Source: Crambe crambe
Taxonomy: Eukaryota; Porifera; Demospongiae; Poecilosclerida; Crambeidae
Direction: 5' to 3'
Assembly (NCBI GenBank): GCA_963924555.1
Contig: OZ004590.1
Span: forward strand, 2,023,001-2,087,000
Length of the DNA stretch: 64,000 nucleotides
In this document: positions 1 to 10,900 of the stretch, piece after piece
Numbering within the stretch: the first letter of the stretch is position 1
How the letters are laid out: each line of letters opens with the position of its first letter
Program-made: the position numbers and the translations under genes
Notes under the pieces: model-generated
Database searches by the model: none
What the model was told of the DNA's origin: nothing
Seen by the model: the letters and a program-made list of their open reading frames with translations, nothing else

Positions 1-157
1 CACAATATATTGAATCATCACCTGGTTTACTGCCCACTTGGTCGACAATGATTTCATTACACATAGTACAAATAACCTGATTTTTGCCTTTATTGGATCT
101 GCCTGTCCTTACTGGCAAGTTTGGTGTTGATTTGCCAGTACTTCTCTTGGCTGCCAT
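1..157 (-). CDS. Partial PHD-like zinc-finger ORF (N-terminus, runs off window)
   Basis: On the minus strand an ATG at 157-155 opens a frame that stays open to the window edge (52 codons). It starts MAAKRSTGKSTPNLPV, a basic Ser/Thr-rich leader, followed by VICTMCNEIIVD and, near the edge, DDSIYC. The spacing (C-x2-C, then an acidic stretch and I-x-C) resembles the first half of a PHD-type zinc finger. Such fingers occur in chromatin proteins and also at the start of ORFs in some animal non-LTR retrotransposons. The rest lies outside the window, so a host gene cannot be told from a retroelement ORF. It diverges from the plus-strand gene starting at 657. Confidence 0.5.
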   Translation of the reverse strand, partial: MAAKRSTGKSTPNLPVRTGRSNKGKNQVICTMCNEIIVDQVGSKPGDDSIYC

Positions 158-656
158 CAAGACTTGATTGCTGTGTCTGTCTGTTTTTTGTAGGCAGTGG
201 ATTTACGCAACAAGCGCCTCTCTATAGGGTGGGGGGGTTTGCAGGCCCCTAAGCTGCTGCAGTATTGAGTGGCCGGGCCGTATCCCACTACAAGAGCGAT
301 TTTTCGTCCGTCTAGCTCACAAACGCACTTTTCTAATTATCAACAATTCTCATCTGTGTAGGAGTGCACGCATGCGCTTCCATCCAGTGTAGCTCTACCC
401 TCCCCCTCACAGCACAATATAGGTAATTAACTGCGCATGTCCTATAGCTATAGGCCGCACCATTTAAATAAAGCATCCAAAGTTATTAACTAGCAGCTAG
501 GAATTATGGTTATAACTATTCCTACACCTAGCTTGATCAGCTTTGTGCCTCAAATAATTAGCTGAACAGCTTGCAACACATTTGTATATCCTGCAGTATA
601 GCTATTGCTATAGCCCTTGTACTACACACATAGGCTGTAATGCAGTAACAATAATT
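158..656. promoter_or_regulatory. Intergenic interval between two divergent starts
   Basis: About 500 bases separate the minus-strand ATG at 157 from the plus-strand ATG at 657. The stretch contains a G run near 230 and short TAGCTATAGCTA motifs but no convincing ORF. A shared divergent promoter is likely from position only; no TATA box is clearly placed for either side. Confidence 0.35.
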
Positions 657-792
657 ATGGCAAGAAAATATGAAAGATCATTATCTACGCCAGAACTAAA
701 AGAAGGTCATATCCAGGAATGCAAGGGGTATCTCATGAGGAGAACAAAGTATCTGAAACGCTGGAAGAAAGAGTACATCGATATTGTTCCTG
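657..792 (+). CDS. Exon 1 of the glycine-rich gene
   Basis: The ATG at 657 is followed by 45 codons and one base before the donor CCTG|GTAAGA. The residues GYLMRRTKYLKRWKKEYI resemble the lipid-facing start of a PH domain (Gly-aromatic-Leu, basic loop, Trp-Lys-Lys). No second half of a PH domain is evident in exon 2, so this is only a suggestion. The first base of the split Gly codon is supplied here and completed by GA at 2730. Confidence 0.55.
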
Positions 793-810
793 GTAAGAAG
801 TATAATATAT

Positions 811-984
811 GACTGCGATCCCAGGTAGAAATTAAATATAATCTTGGACATGCTGTGATGAAATAGTCTCAAAATTCCATCATGGTTGAACTATCTCTAG
901 CAAGTTTGAAGATGTGCACTAAAAGTCATGGGTTATGTGACCAAAAAGAATGTGCCTAATATTTGATTTCCACCTGGGACTGTC
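811..984. mobile_element. Small MITE with TIR ending CCCAGGTAGAAAT
   Basis: Positions 817-835 (GATCCCAGGTAGAAATTAA) are mirrored by 962-983, which ends ACCTGGGACTGTC. The same inverted ends occur at 1455/2215 and at 29959/30138, so this is a repeated family of non-autonomous inverted-repeat elements. It lies in intron 1 of the glycine-rich gene. Confidence 0.55.
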
Positions 985-1454
985 ATTTTCATGTTTCATG
1001 CAGTGCATTATAGCTATAGCTACAATGGAACCTCTATCAAGGATCCTCCTATATGAGGATAGAGCCTTCCAAATAGGGCTAGCTAGAATCAATGCACAAC
1101 AAGTGCATTTTCTTATACATTGTTTACTTCCAAAGAGAGGACACCCTTTCTATAAATATAGTTGCCCCAAATGTATGTATCACTTAGATTCTTGTGGGGG
1201 ATCAACCTCCTCCCTAATTAATTGTATGACCTGCAAGAACTTACAAGATCGTTGCAAGGGGAGCAAGAAATTTGCAAGAAACATACATACAATTGAGGTG
1301 CAAGAGTTAAACTGAAAATCAGAAAGATTCTTGCAGTAGCTAAAGGATAGTTTTCTCTGCAGATAGTTAGAGAGCTAGCTCATAACTACATATGTAAAAA
1401 AAAACTATAATAGCGATATCATGCATGCTGTCGAAGCATGACTCAACTATAACA

Positions 1455-2215
1455 ACAGTCCCAGGTATAGAAATCAAACATAAGGCCAAACCAATTAAAT
1501 TTCCTGTTTTCTCATCAGAAAAATCAATAAAAACATAAGCACATCCAGCCGCATTTTAACATGTAGAGCTGTGCAGTTACGTAGCTATAGCTACATCTGC
1601 ATTTTAATTACTAGCTAACTTGGTCTGCATAGTGTGTGTGCATTGTGAAAATTAAAGAAGTCTCTAAGACTGGCACATGCACAGAGTTAAAAATAAAGTT
1701 GTGGTGGCCATAGCAATAAGACATGAGAATTTAACAATCAGAAATTAAGCATGATTGTCATTGGACATGGCTTTCACTTCATTGCCAATGCACAATTAAT
1801 TTTCCACTACTGAAAGTGAAAGTGTTTACTGATGTTCTCTGTAAACAGTAAAGTATACCTTTACTGTTTACTGTTTACAATTGATATAAAGTACACACTC
1901 TTGTTTTGCAATGCATCAAAAGGACAAACACTTTAGGAAGTGGTTGGCCATTTTGCACCAAGAGCCAGCAGTTATTTTAACTCTGGGCACAGCAAAGAAA
2001 GTTTGTGTTTCAAAAATCAATGAGGGAGCTGATGAGAAACAGGAAATTTAATAACACATGACTAACTACTAGTGGCCTTGGTCTTGAAATTTGCTATAGA
2101 GATGGTTCAACCATAAATGACAGAAGTTTTGAACAATTTCATCAAAAAGAAATGTAATTAAGCCACTTTAAAACAGGATGGTAATAATTATACGATTTCT
2201 ACCTGGGACTGTCAT
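1455..2215. mobile_element. Pair of inverted MITE ends, about 760 bp apart
   Basis: ACAGTCCCAGGTATAGAAAT at 1455 is mirrored by GATTTCTACCTGGGACTGTC ending at 2213. They could bound one larger member of the family at 811-984 or be the outer halves of two elements. Between them is AT-rich sequence with no convincing gene. Confidence 0.4.
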
Positions 2216-2729
2216 GTTATTAGGGAGTGGACCCCACGGTAGGGGTCAGATGAGGATTTCTGTCAGCTATCTGTAATAATTATCGTTCCATTATAGATGA
2301 CAAAGTAGACATCTAGGTCATTAGTATAACTTGGCCAGCTAGCCTCGTAAACCAAGTTGGAAAATTGTATATAGCCAGTTCTATTGCATGTTAGTAGCTA
2401 ACATATTAGGTAGCTATGTAGCGTAAGGTTGCCATAGTGGCAAAAATTTTCCACGCACTTTGTGCTCATTACATTTAGCCCCCCAAGCAAAAAAAAAATT
2501 GTCTACACCCTTGCAAAGGTTGTCATGGCATATTGTCATAGCAATGGCTCTAACATGCAATAGAACACACCATTTGTAACCAATTAACCCCGTGTTTGAA
2601 TGCTAGCTAGTACAAAGTTGGTTGCAAAAGATGCATGGTAAGTATGTCTATGACTAGAGCTCCGGACATGGTTTCACAGTTGACAGTTATCCTCACACAT
2701 AAATAACTATTTTTTGTTATTATTTTTAG

Positions 2730-4806
2730 GAGCTGTTAATTCTGAAGTGCAAAAAATTGGCAAGACACAGAGACGGAAGTCACTTCATTCTTTTTCTGCA
2801 GCAGATCACATTCAACCAATCAGCAAAGATCCTGAGAGTGCTGACTTCATGGCATTTCGTGTGGTTAGAAAAAAAAAATATCGTCCACAGAGAGAGCTTA
2901 GCCGTTTTCGAGCTGACAATATTGTTCACATGCGAAATTTCATGGCCAGTCTTGGTGCGAGTGGCATGGGACTTTTTTCACCTAAGGGTGAAGATGAATT
3001 CCCTGTGGAACTCAATCAAGGGAAATGGGATATTGATCACATCCCTGAAGGATTGGATGGCAAAGAAGGTGAGGCTCAAGCAATTGTTTCTCATGCTGGA
3101 GTGTTTTTCTTTCCTGTTTACGGTAGAGTAAGCTCTTATTCAGAAGCCATTCAGCACATGCCTGTCCCATACTACTATAGCACAATCACTGGTATCGTGC
3201 TTCGTATGGAACACACGGAGCCATTGTTTCCAGGGTCAATATTACCTCCATTCGATCCCACTGCACTAAATCCCAAGGCATTACGGAGATCAGTCCATGA
3301 CACCTTTAGGTGCCCATATGATAGCACGCCTATGGCTTATCGTTATATCCCTGCTTCAAAACATCTTCACAGCATTGGTTATGGTAAGGAAGTAGGTCTT
3401 CCTGATGGAGTGCAGGAGCTGCATATAATCCATGCACTAATTCTAACTTCTTCATTGATCACCATAAGCAAGATTTGTTTTTTAAGGACCCACGACCCAG
3501 ACCTGAGCCTTGTCCAGTGGTTGTACCTATGACTCATTTTATCAGGAATCATATTTTTATATTCACTGATCCAAATGCCCACAGCCATATCTGCACTGAT
3601 AGCTCTGTTGTTAGAGAAACAGCAGAAAGGGCAAAATCAAGACCCATAGGTTTTACATTGAGTGCTCATGGTCCTAATGGACAGCCAGGAGCACATGGAA
3701 CTGAAGGATCAAAAGGTTTTGATGGATCTAGTGGGAGTTCGTCTCAAAAAGGTAGCCATGGTGGGAAGGGTGGTAAGGGAATTAGTGGGAACCCGGGGTC
3801 CAGTGGGTCAAGGGGCGGAGAAGTGTACCTGATTTTGAGTGGGTCAGCAGATGAATTGTATGTCGGAGGTTCAACTGATTTTAAAGCCAAGCTTGGAGGC
3901 ATTAGGTATGAAGTGATCATGTTGGTGGATTGTCATGGAGGTGATAGTGGGGATGGTGGAATGGGTGGGAGAGGGGGTCATGGAGGACGTGGGGGGAAGG
4001 GAGGTAATGGTGCGAAGGGAAGTAATGGATTTTCCAATGGAAGTGATGGTGGAAATGGGGGGGATGGAGGAGATGGAGATGATGGAGGTGATGGAGGTGA
4101 AGGAGGGGATGGAGGGAATGGTGGGGATGCTGGAGAAGGAGGAAAATGTGTGATAGAGACGGTGGATCCCAGATTGCTGATGTGGATTGTTTGGGAGGAA
4201 AGCCTGGTAATGGTGCTAAAGGTGGTAGAGGTGGGGAAGGTGGACCAGGGGGAAGTGGTGGAAAAGGAGGGGCTGGCGGTAAACCTGGTCCTCCACAAAT
4301 CAATCGACGATATGGAGAGGATACTATATATTATTCTAATGGAAATCCTGGACGCTCTGGAAGAAGTGGGATGTGTGGGAGAATGGGTGATGAAGGGAAG
4401 GATGGAAGAGAAGGAGCTAGTGCTAAAGATGGTGGCATACTCTGGATTATGAAGCCACCATATTATAATGACAGATCAGCGAATCAAGTAGGATCAACAA
4501 GATATGATGCAAGAGTCGAAAGCTTCAAAGTCAGTCCAGTCTTGAATGGTGGAGTGTTTGAGCCTAACGAGAGAATACTTGTGTCAGATATAGTAGTACA
4601 CAATGCAGGAGGCTTAATGTTGCCACATGGTGCCAGAGCTTCAATACCTTCCACTAGGACTATTAATTTCGAGCCCACTTATTCCGATTTGCCTGGTGAT
4701 AATTATGTTGAGGCCTGGAGATACACATACTATCACTATCCCTTTTTACGGTCGTATTTTCGATGTCCTTCCTCCCAACAAGCCGGGACGCCAGGAGATT
4801 AGCAGG
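2730..4806 (+). pseudogene. Exon 2 of the glycine-rich gene, with frameshifts
   Basis: The acceptor is a T-rich tract ending TTTTTAG at 2729. The first part (about 215 residues) is an unrecognised domain ending near HSIGYG. Then comes KDPRPRPEPCPVVV and a Gly-rich collagen-like region with two similar units (VDCHGGDSGDGG and VDCLGGKPGNGA). After that is a beta-rich region containing NERILVSDIVVHNAGG and PFYGRIFDVLPPNKPG. The frame changes at about 3384-3420, 4150 and 4710. The final frame ends QEISR directly at donor AGG|GTTTCA, which joins in phase to exon 3 and shows that the downstream frame is the genuine one. Extreme Gly content on the plus strand produces a Pro-rich shadow frame on the minus strand. 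Confidence 0.6.
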
Positions 4807-5150
4807 GTTTCATCTACTGGGGGGTGCAGGGGGGAAGCTTCCCCCCCAAACCCTCAATCTTCCCCCCCAAACTAACCAATTTCCCCCAAGGCTACTCCCT
4901 TTGGTGACCACAGGATGTTACATGTAGTCACCAAAGGGAGTAATTAAGGACCAATTTGGGATACTAGTAAGCATTTTTGGCTTCACACTTCACACTTTGT
5001 GTGGAAGGGGGCATATTCCCCTCCCACACCCTCCCCCTTGCTGTGGCCTATGATCACCCGATTGGTGAACTTCCTCCCCAAGGTGAAATTCCCAGATGAA
5101 ACCCAGAATTTCAAACCAGGATTGATCTATTAGGTTGACCATTTGAAAAG
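4807..5150 (+). other. Intron 2 of the glycine-rich gene, with a 16-bp stem-loop
   Basis: The donor GTTTCA and acceptor TTGAAAAG give a phase-0 join. The intron is rich in C runs (CCCCCCCAAAC repeated twice). It contains a perfect 16-bp inverted repeat, 4893-4908 (TACTCCCTTTGGTGAC) against 4927-4942, with an 18-base loop, probably the core of a small palindromic element. Confidence 0.5.
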
Positions 5151-6842
5151 TCCTTCTTGAAGCGAAAGCTTAGAATTGAGTATCCAGTTCAGCTTGGTCG
5201 CTTCTTCTGTCAAGAAAATGTGGGAAGAGGAGAGGTTTGTGACCTCATTGTAGAAGTCTGCAATATCTCTAACCTTCCTTATGAAAGCTGTTCAGGAAGT
5301 GGGGGGAAAGTTGTTATCCAGATACACTTGGATGCACGAATTCTACCTGTGGGAGTTAGCAATGTTGACTCTTATGTTCCCTACACAATAACCTATGATC
5401 CTTCTGTTCGGGATAGCATGTACATAGAACTTCTGAGATTCCACCAAGGAAGAGTATCATGGTGAAACTTAAAGTTCAAATGGAAAGTCGAGCTGAGCTA
5501 TTTGACCGCTGTCTAAGGCAGGCTGATCTCTACCTCCGAGAGAAGCTGATAGAATACAATCATGCTTCTGTACGAGCGAGTCCTGTTTACACCCCTCAGA
5601 ATTCACCTGCTGATGTTCTTCTTATCACCAGTGAAAATATTAGCCGTAAAGAATTCGTCTTTTGGCAGCATATTCTCGAGCTATTGGATGTTTCGGTGGA
5701 TTTCTGGGATACAAATCGATACAATGGGCTCTCTGTCGATTCTCGTACTGGTACACGTCACAAGGATTCTTGGCACGGTTGATACACGGGTAAAATGATC
5801 TTGTATCCACATTGCATCATCCAGTTGATGATGGGGCTGGATATTGCTCAGCATTTTCATGGGGGAAACTTCCGTGAAGATGATGCATTGCAAGAATTGG
5901 GTTCCAGCATGGTAGTATTCATGCATTCTTCTCAACAGGATGAAAATCTAATGCTCCAACATCTCTCTCAGGTTAATGCTAGCATTGAGTTTCCAGAAAA
6001 TTCTTATAGTGGGAGGCATCTGTTCAAGCCTAATCCTTCCAAAGTGCCTCCTCCTTATGAGAAATGGGAGAAAAAAAATATCAGGGAACTTGAAAAGAAG
6101 AATCCCTCAGTGTCACCAGTTCTCTTAACACGGCAGGTTTCAATAAAGTCCATTGGACTTTTTCGCTATTCGTATGGCTCAGTGGACATGTGCAGATTAC
6201 CTCTCCTCAGATCTGCCAAGTTTCTTGAAATTGATGGTGTCGGGGGAAATATGGTCAACATGAGCTTAGATGATGCTAATCTCTCCACTGGTTCCTCTGA
6301 GATTCCATTGGCCAGCAATTATGGCCAGGTCTTCCTTGCTACAGTTTATGGCTTGCCTATTGCTTTCAAACTCAAGCTTATGAAGCGTCAGTCTGTAGTC
6401 AAAAAATATGTCATTTCACCTTCCCAACAAGTTAGTGATGAGCATGGAAGAACTAATCATGATCACTCTTGCATGGGAAGTGGCAGATGAAGTTTTTAGC
6501 TGCTCTGGAGAGGCATTGAGAATGAGAGAGATTCATAGTGACATACAGGCCAACCCTGATGCTTATGTCAATATTGGCTCTACAGTTTTGCGTAGTCTCA
6601 GGCTCATCAAGAAGGAGACGAATAAACGGAAGTCCCGCATGACCAACTCAAAAGTGTTGCAAGCAATTGCAGAGAGCTCAAAAAATTGAAACAATTTTGT
6701 TGAGAATGGGTATTCGCAACAGGAAGCTGAGGAAAATGCTGAGTCTTGAGTACCTTCAGGATCGCAGTCGGGTGCATCGCTGCCACCAGTATTTTGTGAG
6801 AGATCGAAGGTGGAACATGATACAGACTTGTCAGTCGAGTAA
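5151..6842 (+). pseudogene. Exon 3 of the glycine-rich gene, with TGA stops and frameshifts
   Basis: The exon begins SFLKRKLRIEYPVQLG. The first frame runs to about 5430. A shifted frame continues with KSIMVKLKVQMESRAELFDR, meets TGA at 5780-5782 (after DSWHG) and resumes as YTGKMILYPH. Near 6430 the frame changes to SMEELIMITLAWEVADEV. After TGA at 6687 and TGA at 6747 the same frame continues with NNFVENGYSQQEAEENAES and VPSGSQSGASLPPVF to TAA at 6840. All three internal stops are TGA, the expected product of CGA-to-TGA decay at CpG. A poly(A) signal AATAAA lies at 7024-7029. Confidence 0.6.
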
Positions 6843-8087
6843 GTCAGAATGAAAAACTTCTCTTTGCATGGGTTTAATAATATTTTTATTTTTATAGGTC
6901 ATACCTTTACTCTGAACTGAACCAAATGGCTAGCTCTATATAGAGCTACAGACAATTTTTTTAATCATAAGCAATTTGTGTTTGTTTGTTCAGCTTTGAA
7001 TTTGACACTACTCCAATAATTCTAATAAACTATGTATCATGTTTAAAAAATTTTAATAGCCAAGAATTGAGCAGTTATATCTAGTAAAAATGCAGCGAAA
7101 CTCAAACACACTATAGTGTATTATGGATAACTGTGGACCAAAATGGCAACTGTTTCCCATTCATAAAAGAAGCATTGAAGTCAAAGGCTATCACACACGA
7201 ATATGTTGGCTAATCTTTTCTGTCTACAAATCTGACCTCATTTGGTACGAGAACAGCTCTGATGAGTTCTCGACATTTGTATACCATCTCAAAGTTGCAC
7301 ACCATCTATGTGAAATTATGTAGCTATAATAGCTGATTATAACAAATTTACTGGAAGCCTAGCTAAGTAGCAATTCTGAAAACCACCGCCCTGCACAGTC
7401 ATGGATGCAATAAAATTGTTGGAATATGTGTAGTGCCATCACCTACATGATACCGTATCCCTCTTTCCCCCACCCACCCAATTTCATTCCTATCCACCTC
7501 CAAGAGGGGGATAAGTAGCATAATGGAGTTAAAACTGTGGATTGAGTGGTGTTGGGATTTACTGATCCAGAGTAGCTAGTAGCTACTGATTATACCAGCC
7601 AAAAAGAAAAAGACTGACTGACTGTCTGAGTCATGATCTAGCTAGAAGTGTCCTGAGAATCGGGTTCACGCCTCCATATTTGCTAATCGAAGGCTGCAGT
7701 TGTCAGGGGCCTCTGTGTCTGGATGGAGGTCCATGACAAGTGGTTAGGATTACTTTCAGGCATAGGCTTGAAAAGGACTTATATAAGTGGCAATTTCTGA
7801 ATTAATGAGTAAAGTGCCACACCCCTACATATAATAGCTGGACCCATAATTATTTTTATTTTGTCTCTGATTCAGCTATTCAATACCATTGCATTCCCTT
7901 GGACTAAGTGCAAAAGTATGCAACTCATCTCTTTTCTACCTGTCTGGATTGAACTTTATGGGGGCTTCTCATCTCAACCGGCCATGCCATTTTTAGGCCA
8001 GATTGAGTTATGTACATACGAGAAAACAGATCAGTTAGCAAATCTGAAAGATGATTGTTGAATCATGCAATGCATTAGGCTGATAAA
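6843..8087. other. Intergenic interval without a supported gene
   Basis: This holds the likely 3' UTR of the glycine-rich gene (AATAAA at 7024) and about 1 kb of AT-rich sequence. Short open frames here (for example around 7123 and 7861) have no recognisable domain and no splice context. Confidence 0.5.
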
Positions 8088-8600
8088 ATGAAATTGATTG
8101 TGCTGACTTTGCTACTACTAAGTGTTGTTCCTGATTTTACAACAATGCTTGAATGTAAGACTTCAGCTTATTTAAACCAACACATGAAGTGGTCATTTTT
8201 CTCGTGCTCCACTTTTTTCTCTCAAGATATATTCACTAGGGAATATTGCCCCTGTATATTTCCACAAAATTTTGAGTGGCCCGGTGTGCTTTTGTGTGGG
8301 ATCACCATGCTTTCACCTACTTATCAGAAGGAGTTTTGCTATGCTAATGTGAAGGTCATGATGCTTCATAATTATAATCACTTAGCTAACTCTGGGAAAA
8401 AATTGGTGATTCAGTGAAAACTAGTGGTGGATGCACCCCTGGAACTAGAGATACTATCACCATGTTGTATTGATTGCTTCTCCCCTGTGTGAAAAATATC
8501 TCAAAGCTAATGCTGCCAGCCCTACGTACATTAGACCAAAAATTAATATTCATTGAGAGGGATATTTTCAAATAGTTTTCCCTGTCCAGTGGGATTTAAG
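8088..8600 (+). repeat. Decayed copy of the beta-helix gene 3' flank; secreted-looking short ORF
   Basis: A 109-codon frame starts MKLIVLTLLLLSVVPDF, which looks like a signal peptide. However, the same DNA (a GCTGAYAAAATGAA start, then ATGCTTGAATG, AGACTTCAGCTTATT) recurs at about 25025-25145 downstream of the intact beta-helix gene without an intact frame. The part at 8480-8520 also matches 19930-19990 in inverted orientation. I therefore read it as duplicated flanking DNA, with only a small chance that it is a short secreted protein. Confidence 0.4.
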
Positions 8601-8635
8601 TATAGCTACCCATGAGAGAAGCTATTTTTGGGTGT

Positions 8636-8690
8636 TTTGTTGTTGTTGTTGTTGTTGTTGTTATTGTTGTTGCTTTTGTTTTCGTTTTGG
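8636..8690. repeat. (GTT)n microsatellite
   Basis: An uninterrupted run of GTT units followed by imperfect units (TTATTGTTGTTGC). Confidence 0.9.
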
Positions 8691-8763
8691 TATTAGCTAC
8701 CTGTGTTTAATAAATATCATTAGCATGTAATTGTGTAAGATTTTATAATTTTTTAGCCACACA

Positions 8764-8811
8764 ATTTGGGACTATTATGTTTACTCTTAGTATCCATCAT
8801 GTGATTGTGAC
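8764..8811 (+). promoter_or_regulatory. Orphan copy of the beta-helix gene promoter module
   Basis: The block GGGACTATTATGTTTACT followed by TAGTATCCATCATGTGA closely matches sequence just upstream of the intact gene (20862-20923), the first pseudogene (9733-9785) and the stub (25322-25378). Here no gene body follows. Instead there is palindromic repeat DNA, so it marks a lost or displaced family member. Confidence 0.5.
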
Positions 8812-8898
8812 CCTTACCCATGCATCACCAATATTACCAAACTACGAGCTAACTATTCCTACTTCACTCCCATAACAGGCCAAGATGATACCAAGTAC

Positions 8899-8926
8899 GA
8901 GTGTATGTCTGATCAGACATACACTC
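8899..8926. repeat. 28-bp perfect palindrome
   Basis: The centre is TCTGATCAGA and the outer arms are GAGTGTATG / CATACACTC, perfectly self-complementary with no spacer. It lies in a stretch that also contains the TTCCTACTTCACTCCC end of the foldback family at 10450, so it is probably the tip of a decayed foldback element. Confidence 0.7.
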
Positions 8927-9732
8927 CCCATACTTCTATACTCAGTACTGGGCTCACTCTCTCGCCTTAATGCCCCCCTTTCTGCAGGAGGTGGGGATGT
9001 CTGGCAAATATCTCTTGCAAGCCAACAGTCATTAGCTATTTTGACTGAAGCCTCGTTGCTGAACTTTTTGAAATTTTTAAACTGCACACAGCCATCCCTA
9101 CATACTTCTCTTTTTAATTTTTATTGAACCTATAATACTGCTGGCATTTACGTACTGTGTCTGGAATACACAGCTAATTATTTTCATCATAAATGCATGG
9201 TGTACATACAAACTGTATGCATTATAATGACCAGATAATGTTCTCAAGCTGTTACGTAGTTACATTGACCACACAGCCAATTCCAATCATGCAATATTCT
9301 TCAACTTCACCCTCAATGATGTCTAGGCTTTATCCAGTTTGAGGTCTAACCTTTATCAGTTACATTGATTCCACAGCCAGAAGTGATTAGATTTACAACC
9401 TCATTAATGTCTAGCTAAATGAAATTGCTTATTTTACTCTAGAAGGAAGGTAAGATTGTACCACAACTCATCCTCCAATAATTATTATGGTCATGCCACT
9501 TTAAAAAATGCAGTCATTCTAAGTGTATGATAATGGTTGTCATAATTTTGGGAGTAAGAACGTACAGCAGAATTATTAAACTGTGCTCTTACCTTGAGAA
9601 GCTATTGTTATTATTAACTATTAGCATTAATTTTAGCTTCATAGATCCCTCAAAATTATTGAAGCTATAATAAAGTGAGTAAGATTTTAGGATTAGTATG
9701 GTTATATAACTAATGTATAAGTATATATTGCT

Positions 9733-9818
9733 GAATTTGGGACTATAATGTTTACTTTCAGTATGGCACCATCATCACTATAAAGGAATGAATTTATCCA
9801 ATAGCCAAGCAGTTCATA
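9733..9818 (+). promoter_or_regulatory. Promoter region of beta-helix pseudogene 1
   Basis: GGGACTATAATGTTTACTTT and AGTATGGCACCATCATCACT, followed by a CTATAAAG TATA-like box at about 9778, precede the ATG at 9819. The layout is the same as in the intact paralogue. Confidence 0.5.
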
Positions 9819-10449
9819 ATGGAGAGTATTTTTTTCACAGTTTTCTTGCTTCTGCAAGCTCTTTCAATATCATCCAGTCAGGAAAATTGTACTCTCAGTT
9901 TTAATGATAGTCTTGACTTGCAAAGTTGTGCTGAAGTGCATTTAGACACTAATTTCATTGAAATTAATGAAACGATAGCAGTGTCAGGAAGCAGCAAAAT
10001 CTTACTTTAAGGACTCAAAAATCGCAGTGAAATTTCATGCTTGAGTGGCACTGGAGTTAGATTCGATCACATTGACAGTCTGAGAATCATTAACATTGAG
10101 TTTACCAACTGTGGAATCCTGCATAATGTTTCTAACACCAGTAAATTTTTTCTCAAATCTGCCATTTTTATCTACAACAGCAGAAATGTAATTATTCTTA
10201 ACACACATGTTGAAGATTCTGATGGTTCAGGACTGGTGCTAATGGATAACCACAGAGTTAATATTGAGCACAGTTCCTTCAAAGGTGGTAGCATGAAGAC
10301 AAACTATTCTGACTTCAATGATGTGAGTATATCTGGTGGAGGAGGCATATTTGTAGCATTTACTTGCTTCGTGGTCATAAAGAGCATCAATTTGGATTCA
10401 AATTACTGTAAAAATTCGAAAGTCCTCATCGAATACATTCATTTCATTG

Positions 10450-10900
10450 ACAAGTGAATGCAAAAAATTTCTTCGAAATAAAAATGTGAAGTAGGGATGC
10501 TATTATAACTGCAGCTTCATTATGAAAACCAAGTACTGCAGCATCGAAGCAGTATGGCCCAAAAAATCTAGCTGGAATATGTATTATAACTGCATGCAAG
10601 AGAGTGAACTTAGTGAAGTGACCCTTACCCATCATCAAGTACAAGATACTATTCCTACTTCACTCCCATGATCAAGTGCCAAGGGAGTGAAGTAGGAATA
10701 GTATCTTGTACTTGATGATGGGTAAGGGTCACTTCACTAAGTTCACTCTCTTGCATGCAGTTATAATACATATTCCAGCTAGATTTTTTGGGCCATACTG
10801 CTTCGATGCTGCAGTACTTGGTTTTCATAATGAAGCTGCAGTTATAATAGCATCCCTACTTCACATTTTTATTTCGAAGAAATTTTTTGCATTCACTTGT
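10450..10900. mobile_element. Foldback element with about 218-bp arms, copy 1
   Basis: The arms 10450-10667 and 10683-10900 are almost perfect reverse complements, separated by a 15-nt spacer (10668-10682). The termini are ACAAGTGAATGC / GCATTCACTTGT. Each arm carries the same short frame, so matching ORFs appear on opposite strands; these are not genes. Confidence 0.9.

Larger units (their letters stand above)
657..6842 (+). pseudogene. Glycine-rich multi-exon gene, disrupted (exons 657-792, 2730-4806, 5151-6842)
   Basis: Three exons join with good GT-AG sites. The 657-792 exon (phase 1 donor GTAAGA) joins 2730, and 2730-4806 (phase 0) joins 5151. The last frame ends at TAA 6840-6842. The protein has a basic start with KGYLMRRTKYLKRWKKEYI (reminiscent of a PH-domain first strand, weak), a region of unknown fold, about 250 residues of Gly-rich collagen-like sequence, then a beta-rich and finally helical tail. 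Several lesions break it: a -1 shift at 3384-3420 (or a 32-nt intron), -1 near 4150, +1 near 4710, -1 near 5430, +1 near 6430, and in-frame TGA codons at 5780, 6687 and 6747. Neighbouring genes read cleanly for kilobases, so these look like true decay rather than poor sequence, though assembly error is not excluded. I do not recognise the family. Confidence 0.65.

Noticed and set aside
950-1315. 121-codon plus-strand frame with several Cys (CPKC, CMTC)
   Set aside because: It starts inside a MITE end in intron 1 of the glycine-rich gene, has no splice signals and no recognisable zinc-finger spacing.
3917-4303. Pro-rich minus-strand frames of 106-128 codons
   Set aside because: They are the antisense shadow of the Gly-rich coding region.
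5780-6749. In-frame TGA codons as selenocysteine or recoding
   Set aside because: The same exons also have frameshifts, the TGAs are not in Cys-like contexts, and no SECIS-like element was recognised. Decay of CGA is simpler.
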